Shown here piece after piece: positions 11,213 through 22,161 of a stretch of 64,000 bases of DNA. The notes under the pieces were generated by a model. The model ran no database searches, was not told where the DNA came from, and saw only the letters and a list, made by a program, of their open reading frames with translations. How positions within the stretch are numbered: the stretch's first letter is position 1; the number at the start of each line of letters is the position of its first letter. The DNA lies in assembly GCF_026745355.1 (NCBI RefSeq), contig NC_079202.1:56460655-56524654 (forward strand). Direction: 5' to 3'. This DNA is from Beta vulgaris subsp. vulgaris (Eukaryota > Streptophyta > Magnoliopsida > Caryophyllales > Amaranthaceae). Both the position numbers and the translations under genes were made by a program.

Positions 11213-12908
11213 ATGGTGAAGAAGGCATTGAAGACAGAGGAACTCTTCTTTGAACACAAGAGAAAGGTTGTGAAGCTATTCTGTCCATCCTTTCTAAGGA
11301 TAGGAGTTAGCTCAAGTGGGTAGAGCGTTCTCCCTTGGCCCCTGAGGTCAGGGGTTTGATCTTTACCCCAGCATAGTATTATGCTGGAGTATTTCCTTAG
11401 CATGCTATGCATGCCTTACCAGCCAATGTGTTGGTGTTTCCTACAAGCTGATAGCCTTGTAGGGGTTAACCTTGGGCTGACTTAATTTCCTAATAAAAAA
11501 AAATTATTCTGTCTATCCTTTCTAAAATTATACTCCTACCATTTTGACATGGTTTTTCTTATATGCAGAAAAAATGGTTTGATAAGAAGGATGGAAGTTG
11601 TGGTTTCATGTTATATGCTCGATCCTTGTTCGTTACTTTGGGTCATCTGCAGTATTGGTCTTGGAACAGCTTCAAAGATACTGAGTAAGTTCTCTATCGA
11701 TCATCTCTATTTTATGCTTTTCATGTTATAGAACAAAAGTGAGGCTCAGGGGATACTTAGTTGCGAGTTTCGTGTTATGATTTGTTAAATTATTACGTAT
11801 GTTTGACTTACTTAAATCTAATCTTGGAGGTAATAATAGTAAGTTTTTTTAGGAGTGAATGAAGTCCGGTGATATGGGTGACTAGGGAGAAGGTACAAGA
11901 ATTGGAGTTACGAGTACTGGATTGTGGAAGTGATTAAAAAGAACTATATGCACATACACATAAATTTGTCACCTTTTGCACCACTAAATGATGAACACCC
12001 TCATCCTAATTTTACTTCCATGACTAATTTGCTTTTAATTTATGAATTGGGTCAGTTTTGAACCGTAATATCATAATAATTAGTACTAGTATATAGTAAT
12101 TGGGTCAACTTTAATGTGTTTATGAATTAGTTTGAATTAATTGATTTATAAGGTGGATTGATTGTTGCTTATTGATTTGATTTCATATGGAGTATTTAGT
12201 AGAAATTCCCTCTGTTTCAATATATAAGGCACGTATGTTGATCGAAGTCGAACTTTGATTGTTAATTACTCTTAATTTATGTTGAAAGAAAATTTAAAAA
12301 TAATGTTATTGCAGTATTTCGTAAGACGAATCCAACGATATTTTTGATAATTTTTATTTATCATATTATGAGAGATATTTGTGGTCAAAGTAAATTTTCA
12401 TAAAGCGTGAATACCTTATATTTTGAAACGGATAGAGAAGTCGTTGCAACTAAAAAAAACAGAGGTAGTATGTGAACATGTTACCAGCACTGTTTATATA
12501 CGTAATACTAGCATAATTAATATTGTGGTCCATATAAACAGTGATGATAACATTGAAGTCGCGAAGCTGATGAGCGTGTGCTGGCTTGATGTGCGAGGAA
12601 AATTGGCGATGTCGGAGCTATCAGCAGGAGTAACTTATGAGTGTGTGTATGTTATTAAGTTAACAAAATCAGCATCTGGGTGGGAGCTTCCACTTATGCT
12701 AAGATTAAATGTGCCAGGTGAAGAAACTAAGATAAGGCAATTTAGTTTATTGATGAAACCAAGAGGAGAATGGTTTGAGTTAAATTTGGGTACTTTCCAA
12801 GCAAAAGCTAATGAAATTGGAGAGGTGTGTTTTGATATCTTTGAACATGGAGGTCATTGGAAAACCGGGCTCATCATCAAAGCTGCTATTATTCGACCCA
12901 AACACTAG
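11213..12908 (+). CDS. Phloem protein 2-like lectin, copy 1 (3 exons)
   Basis: PP2 family lectin of the short, F-box-less A type. PP2 proteins bind N-acetylglucosamine-type glycans and accumulate in phloem. Exon 1 is 11213-11266 (MVKKALKTEELFFEHKRK). Exon 2 is 11569-11684 and encodes KKWFDKKDGSCGFMLYARSL onward. Exon 3 is 12542-12908, joined in phase to give DTDDDNIEVAKL and then the conserved CWLDVRGKL and GEWFELNLG blocks, ending RPKH. The total is 178 residues, normal for the family. Splice sites are GT-AG. The open frame extends upstream of 12542, but that part is intron. Intron 1 carries a SINE and intron 2 a Stowaway-like MITE. Copy 2 at 23346-24654 has the same exon layout and phases, which confirms the model. 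Confidence 0.88.
11298..11505 (+). mobile_element. tRNA-derived SINE in intron 1 of PP2-like copy 1
   Basis: It starts with a pol III A-box-like TTAGCTCAAGTGGGTAGAGC and has a B-box-like GGTTTGATC about 40 bases on, ending in an A-rich tail. It is flanked by a 20-bp target duplication ATTCTGTCCATCCTTTCTAA (11278-11297) and 11506-11525, one mismatch. The length of about 208 bp and the layout are those of a plant SINE. Confidence 0.93.
12205..12437. mobile_element. Stowaway-like MITE in intron 2 of PP2-like copy 1
   Basis: The left end CCCTCTGTTTCAATATATAA is mirrored by the right end, which reads TATCCGTTTCAAAATATAAG on the opposite strand. Size (about 230 bp) and terminal sequence are those of the Tc1/mariner-type Stowaway MITEs. 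The boundary bases are approximate. Confidence 0.75.
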
Positions 12909-12961
12909 CTAGTTGCTTATTTTATTTACAATAGTGTGTTTAGGTTGGAGGTAACATATTG

Positions 12962-13206
12962 CTCCCTCTGTTTTTTTTTATTACATTGTCTTTTGCACAA
13001 GATTGTACGCAATGTCAATCTCAAGTTTCTTAAAGGTTACTTTTTGAGCCCATTTATTTATAAAATAAAGGAGAAAAGTGAAAAACAATAAAAATATATT
13101 ACCTTTTGATGGGTCAAGTACTTTAAATAAGATAAGTTTAAACAATATAGTAATTAAAAAGAAACAACCATTTAAGGAAAAAACAGTTTTAAAAACTCGG
13201 AGGGAG
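12962..13206. mobile_element. Stowaway-like MITE between PP2-like copy 1 and NLR 2
   Basis: It begins CTCCCTCTGTTTT and ends AAAACTCGGAGGGAG, an imperfect terminal inverted repeat, followed by TA on the right only. It lies just downstream of both convergent genes. The rest of 12909-13425 shows nothing else. Confidence 0.7.
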
Positions 13207-13425
13207 TAATGTATATAGGGGGTAATAAGTAATTTGAGTTATAATAAGGAAGATGATGTCGTGTAGAGGTGTTACATGATAGATGGGAAAGACTAGTGGT
13301 GTAAGGAGGAAGAAGTAGGGTAAATAGTTTGAACTTTGTAGTTTCGGGGATGAATGTATGATTACTTAAGATGAATAGTTTAGGCCAAATAGTTGGCTCG
13401 GTCTATTACTTGCAAAGCGTTATCT

Positions 13426-16400
13426 TCATTTGAAGCAGCAAGTAGGAGATGGTTCGGATCCAAGAGTATTAATGAAATCAAGCTCCAGGTCAACAACATG
13501 ACTAATCATTTGCCAATACCTTCCTCCTACGTCTTCTTTACATTTCTGTGTGAGTATAGGGCAACCTCGAATGCGCAAGTGCGATAGAGAGGCTGGAATC
13601 CCATCTTCTGGCAAGAACTCGAGTTTAGAGCAATCCTCTAAGTATAGTTCTTGAAGTAATGTAAGGCTTGTGAGATAGTTTCTGCTTTCAGCATGAAATG
13701 ATTTGAGCTCAGAACAGCTCTTGATGATCAAGCAGTGGATTGATGCAGGAAGTACTTCAGGAAAATTCAGCAGTTTCTGACACCCTGAAATTGACAGAAA
13801 GTTCAGGGAGGTGAAGTTTGTCAGCAAACCATCTTCATGTAACAAAGAGACAAGATTTTGGCAGTTGTGAATGTACAAGGATCGTAGCTTTGGAAGGTGA
13901 GGTAATTTGGGTAGTGAGGAGATGTTGGTGATGTTGGAAATGGTGAGCGCGTCTAAGGAGGGTGAACTTTGCATTGTGTCTAACAAGCTTGCACCATTGA
14001 ATTTATCTAGTTCTAGATACTGAAGACGTTGGCTGTTTTGTTGGGTTGGAAGAGTTGTTAGTAAAGGGCATCCACTTATCTTCAATTTCTGAGGAGCAAA
14101 GCTTAGCGGCAAGTTCTGCAGCCTTAGACAATTCACCATTTTGAGTTCCAAGAGTTTAAAAAATGAGGCTAACATATAAAGCCCATCTTCTAAACCTCCT
14201 ATTTCCTTTGTAACAATAAGTATGCGATCTTCTTGCAAGATATTGTTGTTCCCCTGGAGATTCTGTGGTGAACGTAGGACATCAGGACCTTCGTGATTTC
14301 TATCAACAATAATCGCCATCGGTACTTCACTCCAATCTTCTAGCAAGTCATTATTGATAAGCGTCAAAAACTGCAAATAGGGTGTGAGTGGGAGCGCCTT
14401 AAGAGCATGGCATTGCTTGATTTTCATAAACACGAGGGAGCATAAGCTCCTGTGTGGGAGGTTCCACAACTTTGGGCAGTTACTTATAGTCAGCCTGTTT
14501 AAGGAACGATATGATGTCGTACTCTCTAGCCATTCCTCCAACTCTAACATTCCTTTGATGGTAAGATGTTGAAGGTGAGGTAAAGGACCGAGAGAGAGGA
14601 TTTTGCAATTTACACAGTGATCTAAGGAAATCTTGCGCAAGTTCTGTAGCACTCCATTACCCAGCCAACTTGAAAATCGACCTCCTTTGTACTGTCGTAT
14701 GTGAAGCTCTTGCAAGCCACTGTGAGGTTCGAGATCATTAAGGATGCTCTCTTGTAATATTCGGTCTTGTGGATTATTAGCATCCTCCTCGCTCCATTCA
14801 AGTATCAACTTGTTTATGCCCGCTTTTTCTTGAAGTTGTGCTTCCTTCGCGTCACCTGAATTTTCAAGCTTAGAAATGTGTAGCATACCTTCGAGACGAT
14901 TCATATTCTTTAGCTCTTCAATTCCATACCCACTCTCACAATGAACTAGAAAACGGTGGAGATTATGCAAGCCAGTTAAGCCTCCTAATCTTGGGGGTAA
15001 TTTGGAGCATTTGTACCAAAACATATCATCTAATTCAAGATATCTAAGATCTTTCAAGTTCCCAAGATCCTTTGGCAATTCTTGAAGCCAAAGACAACCA
15101 AGGAGTTTCAGTATTTGCAAATTCAGGAGCTTGCAAATACCTTTAGGAACCAATCTTATTTCTGTTCTTGACAGGTCAAGATAATGCAGCAACTTCAACT
15201 CTTTAATTGATTTTGGCAACTCAATTATGGTGCTTGAGCTGAGATCTAAAACCCGCATGTACCTTAAAGTTTGAAACATTTTGTTGAGGGTTTTGCCGAA
15301 ATCTCTAGTATCACTTACGGGCAATAGTAAAGTTCTCAACTTCCTAGCCGTCAGAATCTCAAGAGCAGGCTTCTGAACATCTTTGCACAGGAATGATACA
15401 TGACGACAATCATGTTGGATTGAGTGAGTCTTGTTTTCTTCGACTTGATATGAGGCAATCGATATAGATATTGCTAAATCATGAATCAAGTCATGCATTT
15501 TGAACCTTTCCTTGTTGTCGATGTCTAAGAGTTGAAAGAAGGATCTACCGTGCAACTCATCAAAATAATCACCTCCAACTTCCTCCAGTGTATCCTCTCC
15601 ATCAGGAAGCATGATGAAACCTTCAGCTATCCACAACTTAACGAGTTCGTCTTTGTCAAACATATGACCGTTGGGGAAGATAGAACAGAATGCAAAACAC
15701 TGCTTGAGGAGAGAAGACGGAAGATGATCATAACTCAACTTCAAAGCAGGCAAAATATGTGAAGCCCCAGCTACTTGATTGGCTGCATCTGTTTTCCAGA
15801 CACCATTTCGTTGGATTCTCTTCCAAAATCTTAGTATTTTCCCTCGTAATATGGCTGCCATTGCCTTCACGGCTAAAGGAAGAAAGTTGCAATTTCTGAT
15901 GATTTCTCTACCAATCTCCTCCTTTTCCTTTTTATCATCTCCCAGATCCGAGGTTCTACTTAAAAGGACTTCATTGCTAAACAAATCCCAACAGTGATCT
16001 TCATTCAGATCGCTCAAGTTATACAGGAGGCTTGCACCTAAACGTGCTGCGACTTTATCATCTCTACTCGTAACCAAGACCTTGCTCCCTCTTGGACATG
16101 TTATGAGAAAATTATGAAGATCTTCCCAGTCTAATCTTTCATTAACCCACACATCATCTAGTACGAGGAAGAAAGGTTTTCCATCAAGGACTTTAAGGAT
16201 ACCTGACTCAACTGAAGTCCGAGAAACCTTATCATGTACCATATCTGTTAGCCTTTCAACCATCTCTTTGAGAATTCTTTCCACACTAAAATCCATCGAG
16301 ACATTAACCCACACAGCATTCTTGAAACGACATGTCTCGTCTCCTTTCTTACTGATCCTTTCATCATTGTAAACTAGCTGAGCAAGGGTTGTTTTTCCAA

Positions 16401-17007
16401 GACCTGCCATCCCGGTGATGGTTAAAACGGGGACACGCCAATTGTTGCTGTCAGATGCTTCTTCAGAAGATAGCAACCAACTAACAATATATTCTTTCTC
16501 GTCATCTCTACCAACTACCTCATTGGTGCGCTGCCTAGCATTCGTCTCGCGCAGTCCAATCCAAGTAGTTGGATCAGTCCACTCTCCCCCATAATCCTCT
16601 GGCTTGAACTGCAATTGGTTCCTTTGTCTGGAAATGTGCTCCATCTTTCCCACAATTTTCTTGATGTTATTTGCTGCATTTAGACGAGATGTGAGCCAGT
16701 CAAATGGTGCAGGATGATTCTTCATCTCTCTCAAAGCAGCCTCAGTAGCATATGTTCCCAGCATATCCTCTGCATCAAGAGCTGCAGCTCTGAGCTTTGT
16801 GAGCCAATCTGTTAGCTGCTCGGGTTTTCTAGAGCAGCGTTCAGCATCTGTAAGAACTGCTGATATAGCAGTTAAGTAGCTTTGCAGATTTTCAATCTCA
16901 ACTGTCACTCCATACACTTCATTATACTTCTTGTTACCAAATTTGTAAGCATCTTTTGTGATTTTTTCTATTACAGGAGCTGCTAGAAGTGAAATCGGAT
17001 CAGCCAT
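13426..17007 (-). CDS. CC-NBS-LRR disease resistance protein (RGA-like), copy 2
   Basis: Second intracellular immune receptor, 1193 residues, single exon, start MADPISLLAAPVIEKI. The coiled-coil domain (1-130) includes the EDVID-like stretch DAEDML near 78-83. NB-ARC motifs: P-loop GMAGLGKTT at 199-207 (Ala replaces the usual third-position Gly), kinase-2 LVLDDVW near 281-287, RNBS-B GSKVLVTSR, CNFLPLAV near 373-380, RNBS-D CFAFCSIFP and an intact MHD at 504-506. Leucine-rich repeats fill the C-terminal half. Compared with copy 1 it has small insertions, for example a Lys/Glu-rich DDKKEKEE near 357-364 and a longer loop in the LRR region near residue 930. There are no frameshifts or stops. 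Tandem orientation with copy 1, separated by a PP2-like gene, points to local duplication. Confidence 0.96.
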   Translation of the reverse strand: MADPISLLAAPVIEKITKDAYKFGNKKYNEVYGVTVEIENLQSYLTAISAVLTDAERCSRKPEQLTDWLTKLRAAALDAEDMLGTYATEAALREMKNHPAPFDWLTSRLNAANNIKKIVGKMEHISRQRNQLQFKPEDYGGEWTDPTTWIGLRETNARQRTNEVVGRDDEKEYIVSWLLSSEEASDSNNWRVPVLTITGMAGLGKTTLAQLVYNDERISKKGDETCRFKNAVWVNVSMDFSVERILKEMVERLTDMVHDKVSRTSVESGILKVLDGKPFFLVLDDVWVNERLDWEDLHNFLITCPRGSKVLVTSRDDKVAARLGASLLYNLSDLNEDHCWDLFSNEVLLSRTSDLGDDKKEKEEIGREIIRNCNFLPLAVKAMAAILRGKILRFWKRIQRNGVWKTDAANQVAGASHILPALKLSYDHLPSSLLKQCFAFCSIFPNGHMFDKDELVKLWIAEGFIMLPDGEDTLEEVGGDYFDELHGRSFFQLLDIDNKERFKMHDLIHDLAISISIASYQVEENKTHSIQHDCRHVSFLCKDVQKPALEILTARKLRTLLLPVSDTRDFGKTLNKMFQTLRYMRVLDLSSSTIIELPKSIKELKLLHYLDLSRTEIRLVPKGICKLLNLQILKLLGCLWLQELPKDLGNLKDLRYLELDDMFWYKCSKLPPRLGGLTGLHNLHRFLVHCESGYGIEELKNMNRLEGMLHISKLENSGDAKEAQLQEKAGINKLILEWSEEDANNPQDRILQESILNDLEPHSGLQELHIRQYKGGRFSSWLGNGVLQNLRKISLDHCVNCKILSLGPLPHLQHLTIKGMLELEEWLESTTSYRSLNRLTISNCPKLWNLPHRSLCSLVFMKIKQCHALKALPLTPYLQFLTLINNDLLEDWSEVPMAIIVDRNHEGPDVLRSPQNLQGNNNILQEDRILIVTKEIGGLEDGLYMLASFFKLLELKMVNCLRLQNLPLSFAPQKLKISGCPLLTTLPTQQNSQRLQYLELDKFNGASLLDTMQSSPSLDALTISNITNISSLPKLPHLPKLRSLYIHNCQNLVSLLHEDGLLTNFTSLNFLSISGCQKLLNFPEVLPASIHCLIIKSCSELKSFHAESRNYLTSLTLLQELYLEDCSKLEFLPEDGIPASLSHLRIRGCPILTQKCKEDVGGRYWQMISHVVDLELDFINTLGSEPSPTCCFK

Positions 17008-20000
17008 TGAACCCGTTTTCCTTTGTTAAACAGAAAAAACAAACTAGGATTAGTGAACTGAGGTTTAATTTTTGTAAGTTATGGTGCAATAAGAAAGGAA
17101 AAGATAGAGCTCTAAGAAAAGCAATGAAATTTTTTTTCTTTCTTTTTTTAGTTTTTTGTTTTAGAAAAGAGATGTCTTTGTTGGGCAGGAATACAGGTAT
17201 ACAATGGTGGAGAAACAAGGAAATGAGAATATAAGAGTTGGAGAAGCTAGTGAAGTTAGAATTGCAGACTTGAGGAAAAAGGAAAAACAAAAGAAGAGAA
17301 ATATGGGAGCTTAAAAACAGTTGGAAATGCAGCTTTAGATCTTACTATTTGAGTATTATATGTGTTTAATGTTTGTATGATGATTGATGAACTGGGTTGT
17401 ACTTATATAACCAGTATGGAAACATACTAAAGAATGCTAACTGGCATCAAATTGAATATTGACAAAGTCCATGATATTCCAAACACCCAAAGTCAGCTCT
17501 TTTTGTTTATACATCTAGTGGGAGCTCAAGTTGTTCAATCTGATTTTAAGTAATGACAAAATGTTATAAAAATGTGGTACTTCGTTCCTAGCTCTTTTTA
17601 TATAAACAAATAATGATAAGAAGAAGATCCTAATCAAATCTCAACTCTCACGATTTCTTAGTTAAATATTTGTAGCCAGACACTTGCGAGTAAGAAACGT
17701 AAGGGAATATTAACCTTCAAATTGAATACCCTCACTACTTAGTAAATATTCGAATCCCAGGCCTTTAAGGTCTAAGTTAAGGTAAGATTCTTACTAAGTG
17801 AGTCAAGTTTTATTTGCTGGTTCATGGTACTTACAACGTAGGAGTGACAATTCGGCGCTAATGTTGCATAAGTAGGATTGCACCATAGTTGTTAGAAAAC
17901 CATAACTATTAACCCAAAACACATAACTAGTATTGTTAACAAATTAAAAACATAATTGTGAACCTAAAACCATTATATTAACCAAGATACAATAACTATT
18001 AGCCAAAATTATGTGGGCTATTTTGAGGGAAAATGGATCAGAAGAGCGCAATCAGAAGAGCGCAACGATTAATTAGCCAAAATTAATACTTATGGTAGTT
18101 TTGGGTTAGTCAATTATGTTTATTTTGCTAACGCTTGTGGGTCTTTACTCTTTAGTTAATAGTTATGGTTTATGGTACTTATGAAGTTTAGTTTAATAAT
18201 TAGAGCTGGTTGATCCAACCGTTAATTTTGTTACATTATTAATGTTCAACGGCAACAACTCTAGCAAGCTCATGGCCTAACGACCTAATACTTACGTACT
18301 GTTAGTATTCCTTCTTACACCTTTTAAAGTTCTTGTAAGTTTCCCTGATGTCAAAAAAAAATTTGTTACATGTTAAGTATATTGCCATGTCACATTGGAC
18401 TCTTTCTTAAGTCACAACATTGCTTATGTCACTAAGATTATGTAATTCTATCACCCAAGAGAAAAATACTAAGATACATAATCTTCCTTTTATTAGAACT
18501 GGTCTAATTAATCAAGTTGAAAAAGTAGAATTATCATCACAGGACCACTCTATACTCTATAGGGATAAGTGGATAAGCTTATAAATTCCTACCGATATAT
18601 TTTCCCTTTACAAAAATATAAAGATGAGATAGTATTGAGATAATCATTATTTAATCTGGATTAATTATTTAAGTAATAGTCATATAACTGTTCCTTACTG
18701 TTAAAAGGCAATTGTTCTATTTTGTCTCATAGCTGTACCAATATTTAACATGAAAAAAAATCCAGATTAAGTAGTGATTATCTCTATAATATAGCTCCCG
18801 ATTGAGCTGACGATCATCCTCATTTGTTTTTTGGTTAATAACTCGGTCCTCTAGCTAGGATGAGACGTGACCAAACATGAATCCTGATGTGAACAATAAT
18901 CTCGTATCAATAATCTCGTTTTTACACTATTTACATACTCTCTTTAACCTTTTTTTTTTCTACAAAAATCTACATTAAATGTAGACATTATTACGAAAAA
19001 TGTGATTACCTTTGTTTACATATATATTTTCATATTATCAACCTTTCGTAATTTTTATTACTGTATATATAATTAGATATATCAATATTAACTTGTTGCA
19101 GATTAACGAATTTAAAAGTCGAAATGTTATAACTATTTAATACTGGAGGAAATGTAGAACAAGAGAGAAAGAGAGTGTCAATCGAAGGAGGCTAATGTTT
19201 TAGGCAATGGAGGAGTACGCTTATAACAATTGATATTAAGCATTACTATTGCAAAGTACCAAAAGTATTCGACCAGCTCCTCCCTCGATCAACTAGTCCA
19301 ATTTTAAAGACAAGACTCATTGAGAAGGGAACGATGCTATAAAGAGATTCATATCGATAGATTGTTTTTGTCAAATTTAATCTCTTAACCTCAAACATTT
19401 GAGGAGTTCATCTCTTATATATTCCTCCCCCAAATTCTAGTTAGTATTGCAAAGTGCAAATTGCATTTTTTTTTACATCGGAATTTTTTTGCATATATTA
19501 ACTAAAACTGAAATTAAATTTTACAGAACAAACTAACACTACATAACTGAGTTATCATGAACAAGATTAGCTACTAGAAGATGGGGGTAGGGGAATAACT
19601 TTCCTCCGACAAGTGTAGCAAACGTCATCAATATAACAAGATGAACTTCTCTTGGGAACCAACACACACTTGCAAAACCAAGGGTTAGAAAAAAGGGATT
19701 GCTACGCTTTACAACATCATATAGTCGTCTGAATCTTGAGTGGGATCAAGAAGAGATTGTCAACTTTCTGGTGGAAGAATTGGTGATACGTAAAGTAGAC
19801 TTAGTTGGCGAGCAGAAGGAGGCACTTGAAGTTACAAATGAAGAGACACAATTCGACTTTTGAGAATCCATGCACACTTGTAGCCTGATCTTTAATTCAG
19901 GAGCTAAACTTGGAGCTTGTTCACCTTTATCATGGCCTTCAACAAGGGATGTCTCATCTCAGTTGAAGTATATATGGTAATTTGTAGTCGAATAAGAATC

Positions 20001-20229
20001 CATCTTCTATGATGGATGGAGAGTTCTAATGCTAATCATATGCTTTTAGAAAGAGCCATAGTAGTTCAAAGTTCTCCTTGCTAAAATCACCCTGTACATT
20101 GAGGGGGTAATATGCAAATAGGTATCATGCATTCTCTATAGTCAAAATCGAAAATTGGACCCCTCAAGTTTTGATTTTTTTTTTCAAAATTGTATTCCAC
20201 ATCTGAACTAGTATCGTTAATCTTGTGTT
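17008..20229. other. Intergenic region upstream of NLR 2
   Basis: The first few hundred bases would hold the 5' UTR and promoter of the NLR gene. The rest is AT-rich. A frame at about 19640-19862 (plus strand, encoding NLEWDQEEIVNFLVEELVIR and ending ETQFDF) is open for some 75 codons and looks coding-like, but I cannot connect it to a gene or family. Confidence 0.45.
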
Positions 20230-20234
20230 ATATT

Positions 20235-20686
20235 TCTACAACATTATTCATCGTCACCTTCTCTATTAAGGTGTCATGCTCCTCCACTTTAGTATTGACC
20301 ATTATTTTTTCGTGGTAGGGGTTCCTTTCTCCTGCCTTTCTCCTTTTCTCCTCCTCTCTAGTTCGTGAATAGTTCTTAAACGCTTCATCCTCTCGGACTA
20401 TTTCAATAGTGGTATCGACAAACCTCGAAGAACATCCTAATAATGACGTAATTTCATTGAACTTTTGTTGGAATTCTCCCTTGTTTGGGTGAATTTTAAA
20501 AGCTTAGGTAAGATCATAAGCTAAATCTAATTTGTTGATTTTCAAAATTGCAACTGCTCTCCTAAAATAATTTTTTGCCTTTGTAGTATCATATCTTAAA
20601 ACCGTACATCTTCTCAAACTGTAAACTACCTCTAGAAACACACGTGCATATTGCATTAAAGATGGAAGTGAGAACGGATAGTACAT
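20235..20686 (-). pseudogene. Protein-coding remnant with one in-frame stop
   Basis: Starting at 20686 a frame encodes about 60 residues (MYYPFSLPSLMQYARVFLEV onward) to a TAA at 20504. The same frame then stays open for roughly 80 more codons with a charged, coding-like composition (FKIHPNKGEFQQKFNEITSL, then a Glu/Arg/Lys-rich stretch near REEEKRRK). One stop in about 140 codons of AT-rich DNA suggests a recently dead gene or a retroelement fragment. I do not recognise the family. Confidence 0.4.
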
Positions 20687-20704
20687 TGTAACTTTATCAT
20701 AATG

Positions 20705-20999
20705 GAGCTTGGCTAGGCGTCCAACCGTTTGAGTCTCTTGGTGGACTCAAACGGGGGCAATTTGGTCATTTTATGTGTTGAAAATTTTACGCGCGTGTGG
20801 CAAGGGTTTGCTTGGTACCAATGCTAGGTTATAATGGTACCTACCATTGTTCGAAAATATTGATACCAAAGTAAGGTTTGCTTGGTACCAGTCCTGATAA
20901 CAATTTGATACCAATGCCAGGTTATAATGGTACCATTGTGTTTTTTTGGGGTGTTTGAGTCTCTTTTGGACTCAAACAGTTGGTTACCAAAGCTTTCTC
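20705..20999. mobile_element. MULE-type MITE with hairpin ends
   Basis: It is flanked by a perfect 9-bp duplication ATCATAATG (20696-20704 and 21000-21008), the Mutator hallmark. Each end carries its own hairpin: CCGTTTGAGTC/GACTCAAACGG at 20725-20754 (11-bp stem) and GTTTGAGTC/GACTCAAAC at 20953-20977 (9-bp stem). The interior repeats the word GGTACC several times. Size is 295 bp, with no coding capacity. Confidence 0.8.
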
Positions 21000-21117
21000 A
21001 TCATAATGTGTGCATAATTAACAAATATCTTCTCATTTAGTTACTCACCGGAGAGCTCCCCAAGGGAGCACATGAATTGATATTACCTTTGACTGTCTGT
21101 ATTCTGAAATGAGTAAA

Positions 21118-21381
21118 TTAGTTATTAGGCCCGGGCTATGGCCCGGGTAAGAAAAAATTTCATTTATTAATATAACACTTTATGATAATAACACTAAATA
21201 CAACTTAGTCTAGTGATTAAGACTTTAGTATATATACTTGAGGTCTCGGGATCAAATCATATACTATGTAATTTCTAAATTTTTTTATTGTACATGGATT
21301 ACATGAATTAAAACTCCCTAGGGAGAGCGCCACGTGGCACATAGACTTTCTTTCGCACGCCTTTTAATATATTTGTATAGA
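21118..21381 (-). mobile_element. Small non-autonomous Helitron, copy B
   Basis: Minus strand: begins TCTATACAAATATATTAAAA, ends CTAA, inserted between A and T. The 3' hairpin is perfect (CCCGGGC/GCCCGGG, 4-base loop, 21130-21147). It is highly similar to copy A at 6084-6346. It contains a tRNA-like module (CTAGTGATTAAGAC and, about 30 bases later, GGGATCAAA). Confidence 0.9.
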
Positions 21382-21580
21382 TTATCCTTCATTTTTACAT
21401 AAACTTTTCAAAACACTTACATTTTTTTAAAATATGTGCCTTTATGTATTGTTTTACACCATTCCAATGAACGTATATTGCTTTTTTATTTTAATTTAAA
21501 GGAAAAATAAAGTAAAGAGTTAGTTCCAAGACAAAGGTACCAAGAAAGCACTTACTCCTTCTATTTTCCTTAATTCTCGT

Positions 21581-22161
21581 TGATAAGCCAGTTTTTAGTT
21601 GCATATAGGTAGGTATTAAGTCTCATTTTCATGAAGTTTTTAGTGCATCTTAGATCTAATTGCATGATTTGAGCATTCTTTTGAATCATTGTGTTATTTC
21701 GAGATACTTTTGGCTCTTTTATGTGATTTTCAGGTTCTTGAGGCCGATTGTGACTAAGAGGAGCTAATATAGTTAATAGATGGTCTAGTTGGCGGTTTTC
21801 GGATGCGAGAAGATGACTTTGAGTGCTTTGGGGTTGAAAGAATGATGATATTGAAGAATACTCTCTTTGCGGGACCAAGCGAAATTCCGCTTGCCCATGC
21901 ACCAGGGTGCACGCCCAAGCGGATTTCCGATTGCCTGTGTAGATTTGTGAACGACAATAACAAAATCCCCTGTCTCGTGTGCACACCCAAGTAGGATTTT
22001 TCTTACCCATGCACCAAGGCGCACACCCAAGCGAGATTCCGCTTGCCTGTGCGCTAGTGTAAACGAGATCGCCAAAAACCTTCTCTTTCGCGTGCACGCC
22101 CAAGTAGGATTCTGCTTGCCCGTGCAGGATCCTGCTTTCCCGTGCACGCTGCTACTTATCA
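21581..22161. mobile_element. Solo LTR-like element with TGATAAG/CTTATCA ends
   Basis: It is bounded by TGATAAG and CTTATCA, the same termini as the LTRs at 77-1730 and 53350-54702. Its right half holds four imperfect repeats built on GCACGCCCAAGCGGATTCCG and GCTTGCCCGTGCAC. The 5-bp flanks (CTCGT, AAATT) do not match, so it may be old or rearranged. The open frames in it are products of the repeats and not genes. Confidence 0.6.

Noticed and set aside
11298..11345. Possible tRNA gene
   Set aside because: The A- and B-box words are present, but there is no full cloverleaf, and the flanking 20-bp duplication plus A tail show that it is the head of a SINE.
12423..12541. N-terminal extension of the last PP2 exon (MKRIEKSLQLKKTEVV)
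   Set aside because: It overlaps the MITE end and intron. A splice acceptor at 12540-12541 joins in phase with exon 2, and copy 2 has the same join.
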